From positions 1-64,000 of the forward strand of contig JAWPMV010000005.1 in the NCBI GenBank assembly GCA_033391075.1: a stretch of 64,000 nucleotides of DNA. Reading direction: 5' to 3'. This DNA comes from Bacteroidia bacterium (GTDB lineage: Bacteria > Bacteroidota > Bacteroidia > J057). Position 1 is the first letter of the stretch. The number at the start of each line of letters is the position of its first letter. Below are positions 28,373 to 38,050 of this stretch, one piece after another. The position numbers were made by a program, and so were the translations under genes. A model generated the notes under the pieces. It searched no databases and had not been told where the DNA came from. It saw only the letters and a list, made by a program, of their open reading frames with translations.

Positions 28373-28506
28373 GCCCCAAAAAAGGTCTTTTCCTGCATTT
28401 TCTGTCCGATTTGAGTAAAAACTACCCGAACGGGTAATTGACAAAGCGCCTCCTGATTGCAAGCTTTGTTCAAGCGACAAATAGCCATCCATTCTGTATA
28501 TCCATC

Positions 28507-30540
28507 ATGAATCCAGTGAAACCTTCATTGCAGGACCTTGCTCTTTATGCCCTCACTTTTCTGAAACATCTGCTTCTTTTGATCCTGCTTGGGGGCAGCT
28601 TTTCTCTGCAGAGCATGGCTCAACTTAATGGAAATTATAGCATAAATCCGGCTCTTCCAGCAGGGCCCACAAATTACCCTTCCTTTGCACTTGCATTCCA
28701 GGCCTTGGCAAATCAGGGAATCAATGCTCCGGTACATTTTGAGGTAAGTCCGGGCACCTATAATGAACAGCTTAGCATAGGTCCTGTCACTGGGGCCAGC
28801 GAAACCGATCAGATCCGTTTCTATTCAGCAAGTGGCAATGCCACAGACGTAATAATCGAATATGCTTCTATCCTCACTGGCATTAATTATGTCTTACAGC
28901 TGGATGGAGCGGATTTTCTCATCTTCGAGAATCTGAGTTTCCGAGCCCTAAGCAATAGTTTTGCTCGTTTATTGGAGTTGGACAATGGAGCGGATAAGAA
29001 TTCTTTTCTCAATTGTCGATTTCTGGGCCAGATTCCTCCCGGAAATTCAAGCAGCAGTGATTATGCTTTGGTCTATTGTCGCGAATTTTCTAACAGTAAT
29101 AGTTCGGATGCTAACCTTTTTCAGGGCAATCTCTTTCAGGATGGAAGTTGGGGAATGTATTGTCGAAATGACGGAGGCTCAGATAAAATCAGAAACTTTC
29201 AGCTGATCGATAATCAGTTTCTTAATCAGAACTGGACAGCTCTTTACTTCTATCAAACAGAGGGAAATGTGATCCGGGGAAATGAGATTCGCTCCAGTGC
29301 CATTTCTAATGGGATGTTTTTGCGGGGACAAAATGAGGAAGACTGGTTGATCCAGAAAAATCTCCTGGTGCTCAGCAATCCCAGCCGTTTAGTTTATGGC
29401 TTGAATTTAGGTATAGGAAAGCTCGGTTTTCGTACAGAAGTCAGCAACAACCTCATCAACATTGATAATAGTTCAGGTTCAGCTGGAGCAAGGGGAATAT
29501 CAATAGCTTTTTGCCGGGATATGGACATCCTGTATAATACCGTCCAGGTCAGTTCAGGAAGCATCCTTCCTTCCAATTCCCAGGCTGTGCATGAGAATAC
29601 AAGTTCTAGCAGTAGTTGGGGGCCGGTCCACTTTCAGAATAATATCTTTTCCAATCTGAGTAATGGCTATGTCTATAGTTTTAGATTGAATCCTTCTGCA
29701 GGATTAGGAGTCATGAACCACAACATCTACCATACTCAGGGTACGCATTTGTCCGATTGGGCGGGTACACCTCTGGCAGATATCGCTGCTTTACGTAGCA
29801 ATACGAGCAAGGATGCCCAATCTGTGGAGCGGAATCCCCAACTTATTGCTGTTGATGGAGAATTACTGGTCGATGCCAGTGTCTTTACACAGCCAGATTT
29901 TGCTGCAAGTCCTATTGCTTCTGTGAGTGATGATTATTTCGGAGATCCGCGTGATGCGAACATCCCAAGAAAAGGGGCTTCGGAAAGAAATGCTTTGGGC
30001 AATATTTTTCCGGTCGAATGGCTCTATGTTGAGGCAGAGCAAAAGGGAAATGAAGTGCTTATTTACTGGGCAACAGCACTAGAACTCAACCATGACTATT
30101 TCACGATTCAAAGAAGTAATACATCCCTCATATGGCAGGATCTGGCTAGGGTTTCTCGGCCCGTTTCGGAAGGACAGGTCCGTGCCTATGAGTGGACAGA
30201 TCCTAGACCCCTTTTAGGAAATGCTGTTTATCGCATAGCACAAAAAGACATAGATGGGAGCCTCAGGTACTCCAAAGGAGTTGAAATATCTTTCCAGGCA
30301 GAAGTAGATATGCGGTTTTACCCGAATCCTGTGGAAAGGAAGCTCAGACTTTCTATGAGTCCAGAGATAAGGCAGATCACTCTCAGGGATATAAGTGGGA
30401 AGCTATTGTGGAAAAAAGACCTTTCCTCTTCAGATGATCTCGTCCTCGATCTGGCAAAGCTCAATGCTGGAGTTTATCTCCTAAGTGGGCTCAATCAAAA
30501 TGGCCAAAGACTTCTTACGAAAAAACTAATCCGAAATTAG
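28507..30540 (+). CDS. Parallel beta-helix protein with T9SS sorting domain
   Basis: ATG 28507 was chosen: it begins MNPVKPSLQDLA and leads into the signal helix LLLLILLGGSFSLQSMAQ, while the longer frame adds an unlikely leader. The 677-aa protein has a right-handed beta-helix region (about 50-440) with repeated N-rich turns such as NSFLNCRF, GNVIRGNEI and VSNNLINI. A fibronectin-like stretch follows (VEWLYVEAEQKGNEVLIYW), then a T9SS C-terminal domain (YPNPVERKLRLS to the end). Beta-helix proteins of this type bind or cleave polysaccharides; no catalytic motif was identified. The stop codon abuts the stop of the convergent next gene. Confidence 0.85.
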   Translation: MNPVKPSLQDLALYALTFLKHLLLLILLGGSFSLQSMAQLNGNYSINPALPAGPTNYPSFALAFQALANQGINAPVHFEVSPGTYNEQLSIGPVTGASETDQIRFYSASGNATDVIIEYASILTGINYVLQLDGADFLIFENLSFRALSNSFARLLELDNGADKNSFLNCRFLGQIPPGNSSSSDYALVYCREFSNSNSSDANLFQGNLFQDGSWGMYCRNDGGSDKIRNFQLIDNQFLNQNWTALYFYQTEGNVIRGNEIRSSAISNGMFLRGQNEEDWLIQKNLLVLSNPSRLVYGLNLGIGKLGFRTEVSNNLINIDNSSGSAGARGISIAFCRDMDILYNTVQVSSGSILPSNSQAVHENTSSSSSWGPVHFQNNIFSNLSNGYVYSFRLNPSAGLGVMNHNIYHTQGTHLSDWAGTPLADIAALRSNTSKDAQSVERNPQLIAVDGELLVDASVFTQPDFAASPIASVSDDYFGDPRDANIPRKGASERNALGNIFPVEWLYVEAEQKGNEVLIYWATALELNHDYFTIQRSNTSLIWQDLARVSRPVSEGQVRAYEWTDPRPLLGNAVYRIAQKDIDGSLRYSKGVEISFQAEVDMRFYPNPVERKLRLSMSPEIRQITLRDISGKLLWKKDLSSSDDLVLDLAKLNAGVYLLSGLNQNGQRLLTKKLIRN

Positions 30541-30831
30541 TTATCCAGCATTTACCTGATCCATTTTATAGATCTTCATGCTGGCAATCTTTCCTTTACT
30601 CACCGTACGATAAGCCATAATATGCGCACTCTGGGCATGTTTGGCCAGATGAGCAGCACTCTCCCAATTTTCGTAAAAAATGAAATGATTTTCATCCTCC
30701 TGATCCTGGTGGAGATCATAATTGATACATCCCTCCTCTGCTCGTGTAGGTTCGAGGAGTTTGATCATTTCGGCTTTGAGTTCATTTGCAAAGCCTTCTT
30801 TTACATAGCATTCGGCAACAACGGATAGCAT
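30541..30831 (-). CDS. Antibiotic biosynthesis monooxygenase (ABM) domain protein
   Basis: ATG 30831 gives MLSVVAECYVKEG, the usual beginning of single-domain ABM proteins, and a 96-aa product of family length. The frame is open to 31020, but the additional 63 residues do not look like a domain; ATG 30867 is a second alternative. The core EEGCINYDLHQDQEDENHF and FYENWES is typical of quinol monooxygenase/YgiN-like proteins, small dimeric ferredoxin-like barrels. Proposed roles in the family include quinone oxidation and autoinducer processing. Its stop codon lies directly against that of the convergent beta-helix gene. Confidence 0.8.
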   Translation of the reverse strand: MLSVVAECYVKEGFANELKAEMIKLLEPTRAEEGCINYDLHQDQEDENHFIFYENWESAAHLAKHAQSAHIMAYRTVSKGKIASMKIYKMDQVNAG

Positions 30832-31124
30832 ATCTTTATTTTTTTCAAAACTAGGCTTTTTCTGCATTTCCTCGATGATTTCCAGGCGCTTTCTATTGTT
30901 GATAGAGAATAGATTTTTGCATAAATCCGTAAATCTCAGAGCTGATGTCAACAATAATATGGGTTTACCTAAACCGCAACACCTGGCATAGAGACAATTC
31001 GGCTGTATCCTTATTTCCATTAGCTGCTGATTATAAATCCTTTAGGCTAAAGCTGGCCCATCTATTAGCTTGAGTTTGAAAGCCGAATCCCTTGTTTCCC
31101 CTTTACAATCCAAAATTGCCAGCT

Positions 31125-31481
31125 ATGATTCTTATAACCTTCATTATTTTCCTCATACAAAATTTGAATCGCCCTATCGAGCGCTTTAAGAGTCAGCTTA
31201 TTAAAACCAATCCCAATCCTTTCCCTTCATTCTTCAATCAAGTACGAGAAAATGGTTCGGAGGTCATCCTGAGGTATTGGGATGAAGAAGTAAAGGCTTA
31301 TTACAATTTAGGCCTGGAAGAAATTCAGGTCGGACCCAATCGATTGAGAGGAGTTTTGAAACATCTTCCGGAAGTTTTCTGGGGGGCAGTTGTAATCTAT
31401 GTCTTTGATCCTGTGAAAATGGGTCCTGTTAAACTGGATTATCAGCAAATCGAATATGTTGATCACTTTTTTGAGCAATAG
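31125..31481 (+). CDS. Hypothetical protein with N-terminal membrane segment
   Basis: ATG 31125 starts a 118-aa protein with one hydrophobic N-terminal helix (MILITFIIFLIQNL) followed by a soluble part. An upstream TTG would add 11 residues with no support. I do not recognise a family. Visible features are a charged central region (RENGSEVILRYWDEEVKAYY) and no cysteines. It precedes two lipoprotein genes on the same strand, 39 bp away, and may share their transcript. It could be a membrane-anchored accessory protein. Confidence 0.55.
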   Translation: MILITFIIFLIQNLNRPIERFKSQLIKTNPNPFPSFFNQVRENGSEVILRYWDEEVKAYYNLGLEEIQVGPNRLRGVLKHLPEVFWGAVVIYVFDPVKMGPVKLDYQQIEYVDHFFEQ

Positions 31482-31520
31482 AAACTAAGACTTATTTCAT
31501 CTTCTACTCGTCCATATATT

Positions 31521-32078
31521 ATGATTGCCTACTACTACCGAACCATAAGCTATTGTCTGCTGCTTTTTTCCATGCTGATTAGCTCTTCATGTAGTTCAAC
31601 TTACTATCGTGAAATCCTGCATACTCGAGATTTTTCACATAAAGATTGGAAGCAACATCTACAAGAGAGTATAGCGGATGCAAGCATAATTATAGTTAAG
31701 GATCAGAACCTTCTTCTTTCTCACTATGGGACTTCTGGCTTATACCGTTTAGGTAATATAAGTTTTGAAGAGGAAGGACTAAAAGGAGTCCTTCTTTCAG
31801 CTCCACCTTATATGCATGGAAGCCTTCCGGAAAGGAATCGTATTTCGGCTTATTCAATACCAACCAGGGAACGAGATTTAGTATTCAACAGTCTTCGAAT
31901 CCACTTGAATGTCGAACTATCGGGAGATGAAGAGATAATTTTATACCGAAATATGATTCTGACGGAATCCTTTGATCGACAAGGTTCTTCCTATAGTGGA
32001 TTTCGGCGGACAGGCGATACAAATAAGAATACTGCTGCCTCTTTGATTAGCCTACTGCTTTTTATACTTCTATTTTAA
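31521..32078 (+). CDS. Lipoprotein with C-terminal hydrophobic segment (tandem paralogue 1)
   Basis: This 185-aa protein has a lipoprotein signal ending LISSSC with the lipidated Cys followed by SSTYY. The middle carries ISFEEEGLKGVLLSAPPYMHG, which matches the next protein's TFEEKGLKIQLKTAPHYYRT. The last 12 residues (LISLLLFILLF) are hydrophobic, so both ends may contact membranes. I recognise no family. The shared lipobox, central motif, length and C-terminal helix make it a paralogue of the adjacent 32097-32657 gene, 18 bp downstream. Confidence 0.7.
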   Translation: MIAYYYRTISYCLLLFSMLISSSCSSTYYREILHTRDFSHKDWKQHLQESIADASIIIVKDQNLLLSHYGTSGLYRLGNISFEEEGLKGVLLSAPPYMHGSLPERNRISAYSIPTRERDLVFNSLRIHLNVELSGDEEIILYRNMILTESFDRQGSSYSGFRRTGDTNKNTAASLISLLLFILLF

Positions 32079-32096
32079 CTCACAGCCCTTATTTTC

Positions 32097-32657
32097 ATGA
32101 AAAATTACAAGCACTTATCTCTGTGGATTGCAAGTACAATTTTACTGCTATGTACTTCCTGTAGCTCCACCTATTACCCTGAGGGTAAAAATAGAGATCA
32201 TTCTTATGATTGTGAGTGTCAGTGGAGATCCTATATCAGGTCTTATGCCAGTCAGACTGCCAATATTGTTGTAGCTGGCCCTTCCAAAATGGAATCGGGT
32301 GTTATGAGCCGGACCATCTATTTAATAGATGATTATACATTTGAGGAGAAAGGCTTAAAAATTCAGCTAAAAACAGCTCCTCATTACTATCGGACTTTTG
32401 TTGAGGAGGGTAAAAAACTTGATCATCGTAATTTCAATCTGGCTGCTTACAAGACAGAGCTAATCAATACCATGTATATAGATATAGAAAAAGAAGTCGG
32501 TAGAGATCGGACGTATATTTTCTATGACGAAATTGATTCAATAGATCGGATTGAAAAAGTGGAAAAAAATGGACTTAAAGTTTTCAAAATTGTAGGACTT
32601 ACGGTAGTAGGTACCTTGGCTAGCTTAATTGCTATTTTGGCTTTATCTGATTTTTGA
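32097..32657 (+). CDS. Lipoprotein with C-terminal hydrophobic segment (tandem paralogue 2)
   Basis: This 186-aa protein has a lipobox (LLLCTSC) followed by the same SSTYY as the preceding gene. It shares the FEEKGLK..L..AP.Y motif and ends in a membrane helix (about 163-184: VGLTVVGTLASLIAILAL). It differs in having an extra Cys pair (DCECQ) after the lipobox. Family and function are unrecognised. The two genes are 18 bp apart and were probably produced by duplication followed by strong divergence; overall identity looks low outside the shared blocks. Confidence 0.7.
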   Translation: MKNYKHLSLWIASTILLLCTSCSSTYYPEGKNRDHSYDCECQWRSYIRSYASQTANIVVAGPSKMESGVMSRTIYLIDDYTFEEKGLKIQLKTAPHYYRTFVEEGKKLDHRNFNLAAYKTELINTMYIDIEKEVGRDRTYIFYDEIDSIDRIEKVEKNGLKVFKIVGLTVVGTLASLIAILALSDF

Positions 32658-32714
32658 AAGAGAAATTTGTCGATTAAAGGAGATTCGAAAAGACCAGTTT
32701 ATCCTGGATGAGAC

Positions 32715-33809
32715 CTATTTCCTTCTGAATTTTCGAAATTCCCTTAATTTGTCAGCTGTCTCCCTTACCAATCTTTGAACTGCTAATCCATGGGAAAGAT
32801 CTGGTAGAAAGCTATCTGTCCGATTTCCAGTAAGGAACATGTAATGGGCATGCACCATAGACCTTAACCATCCTGTAGGAACATGTTTAGAAGGAAAGCT
32901 GCTTATGGGTTCATAACGGCTGCTGACAATTTTTTTGCTCCATTCGCCGCTTTCTTCGAGATAATATTCAAAGTAGTCGGCCTCATGCGTGGAAAATTTC
33001 AGGGTTCCCTTTTCTCCATACAGCTCAAAAGCGATCAAATCACCCGTTCCGGAACTGATCCGACTGGCTGACATATGCCCCACGGCTCCTGTCTTCGGTT
33101 CATACAAGGAAAGGCTGCTAAAGAGATCTGAATCTTCCGGAACATCTTCAAAATTACCTGCCTGGAAAGCACTCTGAATTTGAAGGTTTTCTCCGAGAAA
33201 GGCACAGAGCAAACTGATGCCATGTGAACCTAAATCTGCCATAGCGCCTCCATCCGGGGCGGGTGTCAATCGAGTTCTTCTTTTGTCGCGATAGGCTTGC
33301 TGGAGGTAATCTCCATGATAATATTTCAAGTCAAAATGCAAGGCTTTCCCCAGTACACCTGATTTCCAGAAATTCAGGGCTTCTCGAATAGATGAAATCT
33401 GCAGGTATTGAAAGCCGATCTGGATGCTCGTGGAAGCAGGAATGCTTCCAAGCAATTCTCCAAGGGCTTTTTCCTCTTCATGGGAGCCACAAACCGGCTT
33501 TTCCAAGTATATTTTATCTACCTGAGGCATACTAAGAGCCACTTGCAAATGCTCAAAATGAACCTTATTAGGTCCCAGAATATAGACCGTATTAATCTGA
33601 GAATTCCTGGCGAAGTTTTGCAAATCCTCTGCCTTTTCAAATGAATATCTCCGGGCAAAAGCCTCTCGACTCTCGGCCCTGCTTGAACATACCGAACTCA
33701 ATTCGACTTTTGGAAGACTTTCATAATAAAAGGGAAGGGCTGTGAGCGCATATACATGGGCCTTTGCTATGCCTCCTGAACCAATAAATCCGACAGATAC
33801 TTTTTCCAT
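32715..33809 (-). CDS. Gfo/Idh/MocA family oxidoreductase
   Basis: ATG 33809 gives MEKVSVGFIGSGGIAKAH, placing the Rossmann NAD(P) loop at the very N-terminus as usual; the upstream frame extension was rejected. The 364-aa protein has the conserved EKPVCGS lysine motif near residue 100 and a C-terminal alpha/beta domain with GGAMADLGSHGISLL. Family members oxidise or reduce sugars, inositols and glycosides with NAD(P). It lies 50 bp after the CotH-like gene on the same strand. The specific substrate cannot be determined. Confidence 0.88.
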   Translation of the reverse strand: MEKVSVGFIGSGGIAKAHVYALTALPFYYESLPKVELSSVCSSRAESREAFARRYSFEKAEDLQNFARNSQINTVYILGPNKVHFEHLQVALSMPQVDKIYLEKPVCGSHEEEKALGELLGSIPASTSIQIGFQYLQISSIREALNFWKSGVLGKALHFDLKYYHGDYLQQAYRDKRRTRLTPAPDGGAMADLGSHGISLLCAFLGENLQIQSAFQAGNFEDVPEDSDLFSSLSLYEPKTGAVGHMSASRISSGTGDLIAFELYGEKGTLKFSTHEADYFEYYLEESGEWSKKIVSSRYEPISSFPSKHVPTGWLRSMVHAHYMFLTGNRTDSFLPDLSHGLAVQRLVRETADKLREFRKFRRK

Positions 33810-33859
33810 AATGCTGGTGAATTTAGGGATAAATCCACTCAGCAAAAAAGAGCCATTAA

Positions 33860-34894
33860 TCAAGGTTCACAATAGGATAGAAAATTCCTTTTCACAAGGG
33901 CAGGATTTTCGATGATCTTGAAAAAATCTGCGAGATATCGCTGGATGTAAAAGCTGCTTTTTGCATCCAGATGCTCGAAGTCTGCGACTACTGCCATAAA
34001 ATCATTCTCTTTGGCTTTGAATTCCTCCAGAAGTTGATACAATTCCGGATCTGACTGACATACTCCCATATAAAGTCTTTGGGTGACAGAACTGAGACCT
34101 AATTTGTCATGAGGGATTGCATAGCTGGCATTTACGAGTCCTGCATAGTCAAAGTCATAAGGAACGGCATAAACTCTTCTGTCTACCGCCGGATTGCTTT
34201 GTAGCACTTTGATGTTGTGAGTGTTCTCAACTTTCCAATCGGTATTGCCTATCGCATATTGGAAAAGGGCGACTTTCGCCATATAGTTTTGCTCAACCAG
34301 TTTTTTGCTAAATCTGGCAGGCTCTATTTCATGGCTGTCAATCCTGTCTGCCAATTTATCTACATGCTCTATTAGAAAACCATAGACCTGCATAGGTTTT
34401 CTTTTGTCCTGGCTATCGGTCAAGTTTAGCTCAACCAAACGTACTTTGAAGCTGATATCAGAAACCAGATTGAATAGTTTGTATGCTAAATACTCTTTAT
34501 AGACATACTGCTGGAAAACCTTGCTATTTCGGCAAGGAACTACAAGTTTCAGCGTAGTTTGCCCTAAAAAACCGGTTTCTTTAGATTTTTCGTCTTTAAA
34601 ATTCAGTTTTAGTGGGGGTAAGCTACAGTAACTTTTTCGGGAGTTTCCTCTGGCCCGAATGCGGATACTTTCTTCTATTAGATCTCCGTTCTCAAGGGTT
34701 AAATAGAGAGAAGCGGGTACATAAAGTTCTTTGTATTTCCCTTTCAGTAATTGCTTGATATCAAAATCAAGATGAATTTTTAATACTTCATCCGAAGCAA
34801 AGAGATCATAGGTCTCAGGCTTTGCAGTAAGGGATAAAAATGACTGGAGAATAAAGGCTATACAAATAATACCTTTCACATAAAGACGTTCCAT
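33860..34894 (-). CDS. Secreted CotH-kinase-like protein
   Basis: The 344-aa protein has a signal peptide (about 1-24). Segments resemble the CotH atypical protein-kinase family: IRARGNSRKSYC, PLKLNFKD with a conserved-type Lys, YAIGNTDWKVENTHNIKVL, and VPYDFDYAGLVN with acidic residues expected to bind metal. CotH proteins phosphorylate spore coat proteins in Bacillus, and homologues occur widely in secreted bacterial proteins. This organism is not a spore former as far as the window suggests, so a surface-protein kinase role is only inferred. It is located upstream of the Gfo/Idh/MocA gene. Confidence 0.55.
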   Translation of the reverse strand: MERLYVKGIICIAFILQSFLSLTAKPETYDLFASDEVLKIHLDFDIKQLLKGKYKELYVPASLYLTLENGDLIEESIRIRARGNSRKSYCSLPPLKLNFKDEKSKETGFLGQTTLKLVVPCRNSKVFQQYVYKEYLAYKLFNLVSDISFKVRLVELNLTDSQDKRKPMQVYGFLIEHVDKLADRIDSHEIEPARFSKKLVEQNYMAKVALFQYAIGNTDWKVENTHNIKVLQSNPAVDRRVYAVPYDFDYAGLVNASYAIPHDKLGLSSVTQRLYMGVCQSDPELYQLLEEFKAKENDFMAVVADFEHLDAKSSFYIQRYLADFFKIIENPALVKRNFLSYCEP

Positions 34895-35025
34895 GTCCTT
34901 GAATTTGAATGATTACAAACACGGAGGGATAGTCTTATTGAAATCGGAGCCACTTATTTGTACGCCTGTGAGATATTTAGGTTCAAATATTGGCCGTATT
35001 GTCAAAGATTTTACATTAAGTTAAT

Positions 35026-36906
35026 CTAGAGACCCTGCAAATAGATGATAAATTCTGTTCCAATTCCTACTTCACTTTCTACCTGAATAAAGCCTCCCAA
35101 TGCCTCTATCTGATTTTTGGTGATAAAAAGCCCTATGCCTTTGGCTTGTGGATGCTCATGGAAGGTTTTGAACATTCCAAAAACTTTCTCTTTATGGAGC
35201 TTGAGGTCTATTCCTAGACCATTGTCTTTGACAGAAAGTACAGGCTTCCCATTGTCAAAATAGGTTCTCAATTTAATGTGAGGGTTTCTGTCGGGATGTC
35301 TGTATTTAATGGCATTCGAGATAAGATTTTGAAAAATACTGTCCAGGTATGCCGGCACATAGTTGATATGGTTCCAATCATTGAAATCAGTCTCAATTAT
35401 GCATCCTGTTTGGGTGATATCCATGCTCAGGATATCAAGGGTTCTATTTAATACTCGATTTATTCCGAGGTATTCTTTTTGTTGGCTGATTTCAGTTTGT
35501 ATTTCTACCACTTTACTGAGATGATCAATCGTCTCTTTCAAACGGCTGAATGTCGTCTTGCCCATATCGAGAATTTTATCCAATTCACTTTTCTCGGAAG
35601 TTCGTTCGTATAATTCAATCAAGAGGGTGAAATTACTGATATGAGATCTAAGGTTATGTGATACGATGTAGGCAAAATTGGAGAAGCGTTTGTTCTGTTC
35701 GCTAATGATCTCGATGGACTTATTTAAAGAATTCTCCCTCCTTTTTTGCTCCTCTATATCCTGAAAAATTCCGCGAAGGGCTGTTACTTCTCCCTCATCA
35801 TTTTTGATGGGTTTGCCTATTGCCCTAACCCATCGTTCTTGATTCTTTTTGGTTAAGATTTTCAATTCGAGATCATATTCCTTGCCTTCATTTATAGCTT
35901 TTTCAACGGCATCAGAAATGAGAGCCCGATATTCTTCCACATAAAAATCAAAGGCCTCTTCAAGATTAAGTTTATAGCTGGGTTCGACTTCATGAATTCT
36001 ATAAACTTCCTCGGACCAAATGGGGGTCATTTTGTCTAAACATATTTCCCATCCTCCAACCCGAGCCATTTTGGCTGTTTGATTCAGAAGGAATTCCTGT
36101 TTCTCTACCTCCAATTGAGCCATTTTACGATCATTGATATCTCGGAGGGAACCTGCCACTCTTAAGGCATTTCCTTCATCATCTCTGATACTTTGGCCAG
36201 AGGTCTCCATCCATTTATACTCCCCATTACCCGTCAAGAGCCGAAGTTCTACTTTATAATCTTTTTGATGGTATAAATGGTCGTGAAACTTTTTTTCCAT
36301 ATAGGCCCGATCACTGGGATGAACCAGACTTTTGAAATGGGCATAGGAAGGATGAATTTCTCCGGGCTCATAATCCAGCAGTTTGAAAAAATTGGAAGAC
36401 CACCATTCTCTGCCTGTTCGGAGATCATGGCTCCAAATCCCGGCATCAATTCCTCGCACAATCAGGTTGAAATCTTCGACTGCTCTACGCTTTTCCATTT
36501 CATGGATGCGCATATCCGTGATGTTTCTGAAGGTACAATATATCTGCTGATTCTGTCTGTCAGGTACTGCATTCCATTGGAAATAAACATAATCCTCATT
36601 TTTCTTTCGAAAGCGACTGACAAAATCCATGGAATTTTCCTGCATGTCGATGAGACGATGTACTTCAATAAGCGTCTTTTCCTGATCTTCCGGGTGGATA
36701 AAATTCAAAAAAGAGCTAGATAACAATTCTTCTTCTGAATATCCTAATGTATCTGTAAAAGCCGGATTAATGATTTTTAAAAAGCCATCAAAACCAGCAA
36801 CACAAAGAGGATCGAGGGAATGTTGAAAGAGCCTAAGGATATGCAGTTGCTCCTCTCCAGAAATTACAGTTAATTCTTGTAAGGAGCTATTTGTCAGGAT
36901 ATTCAT
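35026..36906 (-). CDS. Three-PAS sensor histidine kinase
   Basis: ATG 36906 was used; an upstream in-frame TTG would add only two residues. The 626-aa protein has no membrane helix and three PAS/PAC units: about 18-135 (FDGFLKIINPAF), about 140-265 (GIWSHDLRTGREWW) and about 270-390 (VGGWEICLDK). The histidine region is YIVSHNLRSHISNF, followed by an ATPase domain with N box FQNLISNAIKYRH, DNGLGID and GIGLFITKNQIEALGG. It is a cytoplasmic orphan kinase with no response regulator next to it. PAS3-like folds suggest redox, light or small-molecule sensing; no heme or flavin signature was identified. Confidence 0.92.
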   Translation of the reverse strand: MNILTNSSLQELTVISGEEQLHILRLFQHSLDPLCVAGFDGFLKIINPAFTDTLGYSEEELLSSSFLNFIHPEDQEKTLIEVHRLIDMQENSMDFVSRFRKKNEDYVYFQWNAVPDRQNQQIYCTFRNITDMRIHEMEKRRAVEDFNLIVRGIDAGIWSHDLRTGREWWSSNFFKLLDYEPGEIHPSYAHFKSLVHPSDRAYMEKKFHDHLYHQKDYKVELRLLTGNGEYKWMETSGQSIRDDEGNALRVAGSLRDINDRKMAQLEVEKQEFLLNQTAKMARVGGWEICLDKMTPIWSEEVYRIHEVEPSYKLNLEEAFDFYVEEYRALISDAVEKAINEGKEYDLELKILTKKNQERWVRAIGKPIKNDEGEVTALRGIFQDIEEQKRRENSLNKSIEIISEQNKRFSNFAYIVSHNLRSHISNFTLLIELYERTSEKSELDKILDMGKTTFSRLKETIDHLSKVVEIQTEISQQKEYLGINRVLNRTLDILSMDITQTGCIIETDFNDWNHINYVPAYLDSIFQNLISNAIKYRHPDRNPHIKLRTYFDNGKPVLSVKDNGLGIDLKLHKEKVFGMFKTFHEHPQAKGIGLFITKNQIEALGGFIQVESEVGIGTEFIIYLQGL

Positions 36907-37105
36907 AGACAAAGAGGGCTTTCGGGATGAATACCCATATTTATGAATAGTACTGCCAATTTTCCTGCGAATTTCGGCCTTTCCTTAAGGAAGGTAAGAT
37001 TTGCAGGGAAGCTGTAAATTTTATGCGGGAATAGTGCAGGCGTTTTGCAAGCTTCCAGGCCAAATAAGAATTTGGCTTTCTAAAGTAAAGAAGATATATA
37101 CTTTT

Positions 37106-38050
37106 CTATATCAAGGAGAAGCTCTCACTCATGGCTTTATAGGTAGCAGCAAGTGCATCATCATTTTCCATGTCCCATAATACCTTATTAAAAGGCTCAG
37201 CCCTGACGGGGCCATCATATCCCAACTGTGTTAAGGCTTGTAAAAAGGATTTGAGGTCAATCTCTCCGGAGGCACCTGGTAGTTCCCGTTTTCCATCTAT
37301 TTGATCATCTGCTGAAATACCAGCTCTTGCATCATTGAGGTCTACAGCCACTATGTCTTTATTCTCAAGACTCAGGATATCTGCTGCACTTTCCCCTGCA
37401 CAAAACCAGTGAAAACTATCCAGAATAAAGCCCAAATTGTCTTCATCCACTGCTTCTATGAGCTCTTTCAACTCTGCCATAGTTCGGATAAAGGAATATT
37501 TATCCCGACTCATAAGGGTTTTGGGACCAACATACTCCAAGCCAAATCTGATACCGTGATGACCCAGGATGTTGCTAATCTCTTTGATCCTTTTCTGGTG
37601 CAGCTCAAAATTTGCTCTATAGGTTCTATCAGCCTGGGTAGGCATGATCCAGGTATTCATTCTGCTAGCTCCGACTTCCTCCATAGCTTTTGCTGCCTTG
37701 GGTAAAGCCTTCAGTCCTTGCTGATAAGTGGCCTCATCTTTACGGAAATCTAAGGGGAGTCCTGCAGATCCCCAACTGATGCTTTTCGCTTTCATTTTAT
37801 CTACCAACTCATCTGTCTGCCGGGCATCCATAGAAAGGAGGTCTTTGGTATTGCAGGTCATGGCCTCGAAGCCGTATTTTATGGCATAATCGAGGACTTC
37901 CAATTGATTGCCTGAGACCCCAATCGAGCCAGCATTGAGAGACATTTTAAACTTTCTGTCTGAGGAGGAAGAAAATAAGGATGCGGGAGCAATTCCAATT
38001 CCTAGCATAGCAGTAGTTTGGGTGGCGATAAATTTCCTGCGGTTAAGCAT
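37106..38050 (-). CDS. Tat-exported sugar isomerase/epimerase-like TIM barrel
   Basis: This 314-aa protein starts MLNRRKFIATQTTAMLGIG, a twin-arginine signal, and continues as a xylose-isomerase-like TIM barrel. Likely metal or catalytic residues lie in FGLEYVGPKT, ILDSFHWFCAGES, VAVDLNDARAG and VRAEPFNK. Secreted members with a Tat signal commonly occur with GMC dehydrogenases and ThuA-like proteins in Bacteroidota. It is transcribed divergently from the GMC gene, 87 bp apart, so common regulation is plausible. The substrate is unknown. Confidence 0.82.
   Translation of the reverse strand: MLNRRKFIATQTTAMLGIGIAPASLFSSSSDRKFKMSLNAGSIGVSGNQLEVLDYAIKYGFEAMTCNTKDLLSMDARQTDELVDKMKAKSISWGSAGLPLDFRKDEATYQQGLKALPKAAKAMEEVGASRMNTWIMPTQADRTYRANFELHQKRIKEISNILGHHGIRFGLEYVGPKTLMSRDKYSFIRTMAELKELIEAVDEDNLGFILDSFHWFCAGESAADILSLENKDIVAVDLNDARAGISADDQIDGKRELPGASGEIDLKSFLQALTQLGYDGPVRAEPFNKVLWDMENDDALAATYKAMSESFSLI

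Noticed and set aside
30832-31020. N-terminal extension of the ABM gene
   Set aside because: ABM domain proteins begin at the ATG chosen; the extension is Cys-rich with no domain and starts in a divergent promoter region.
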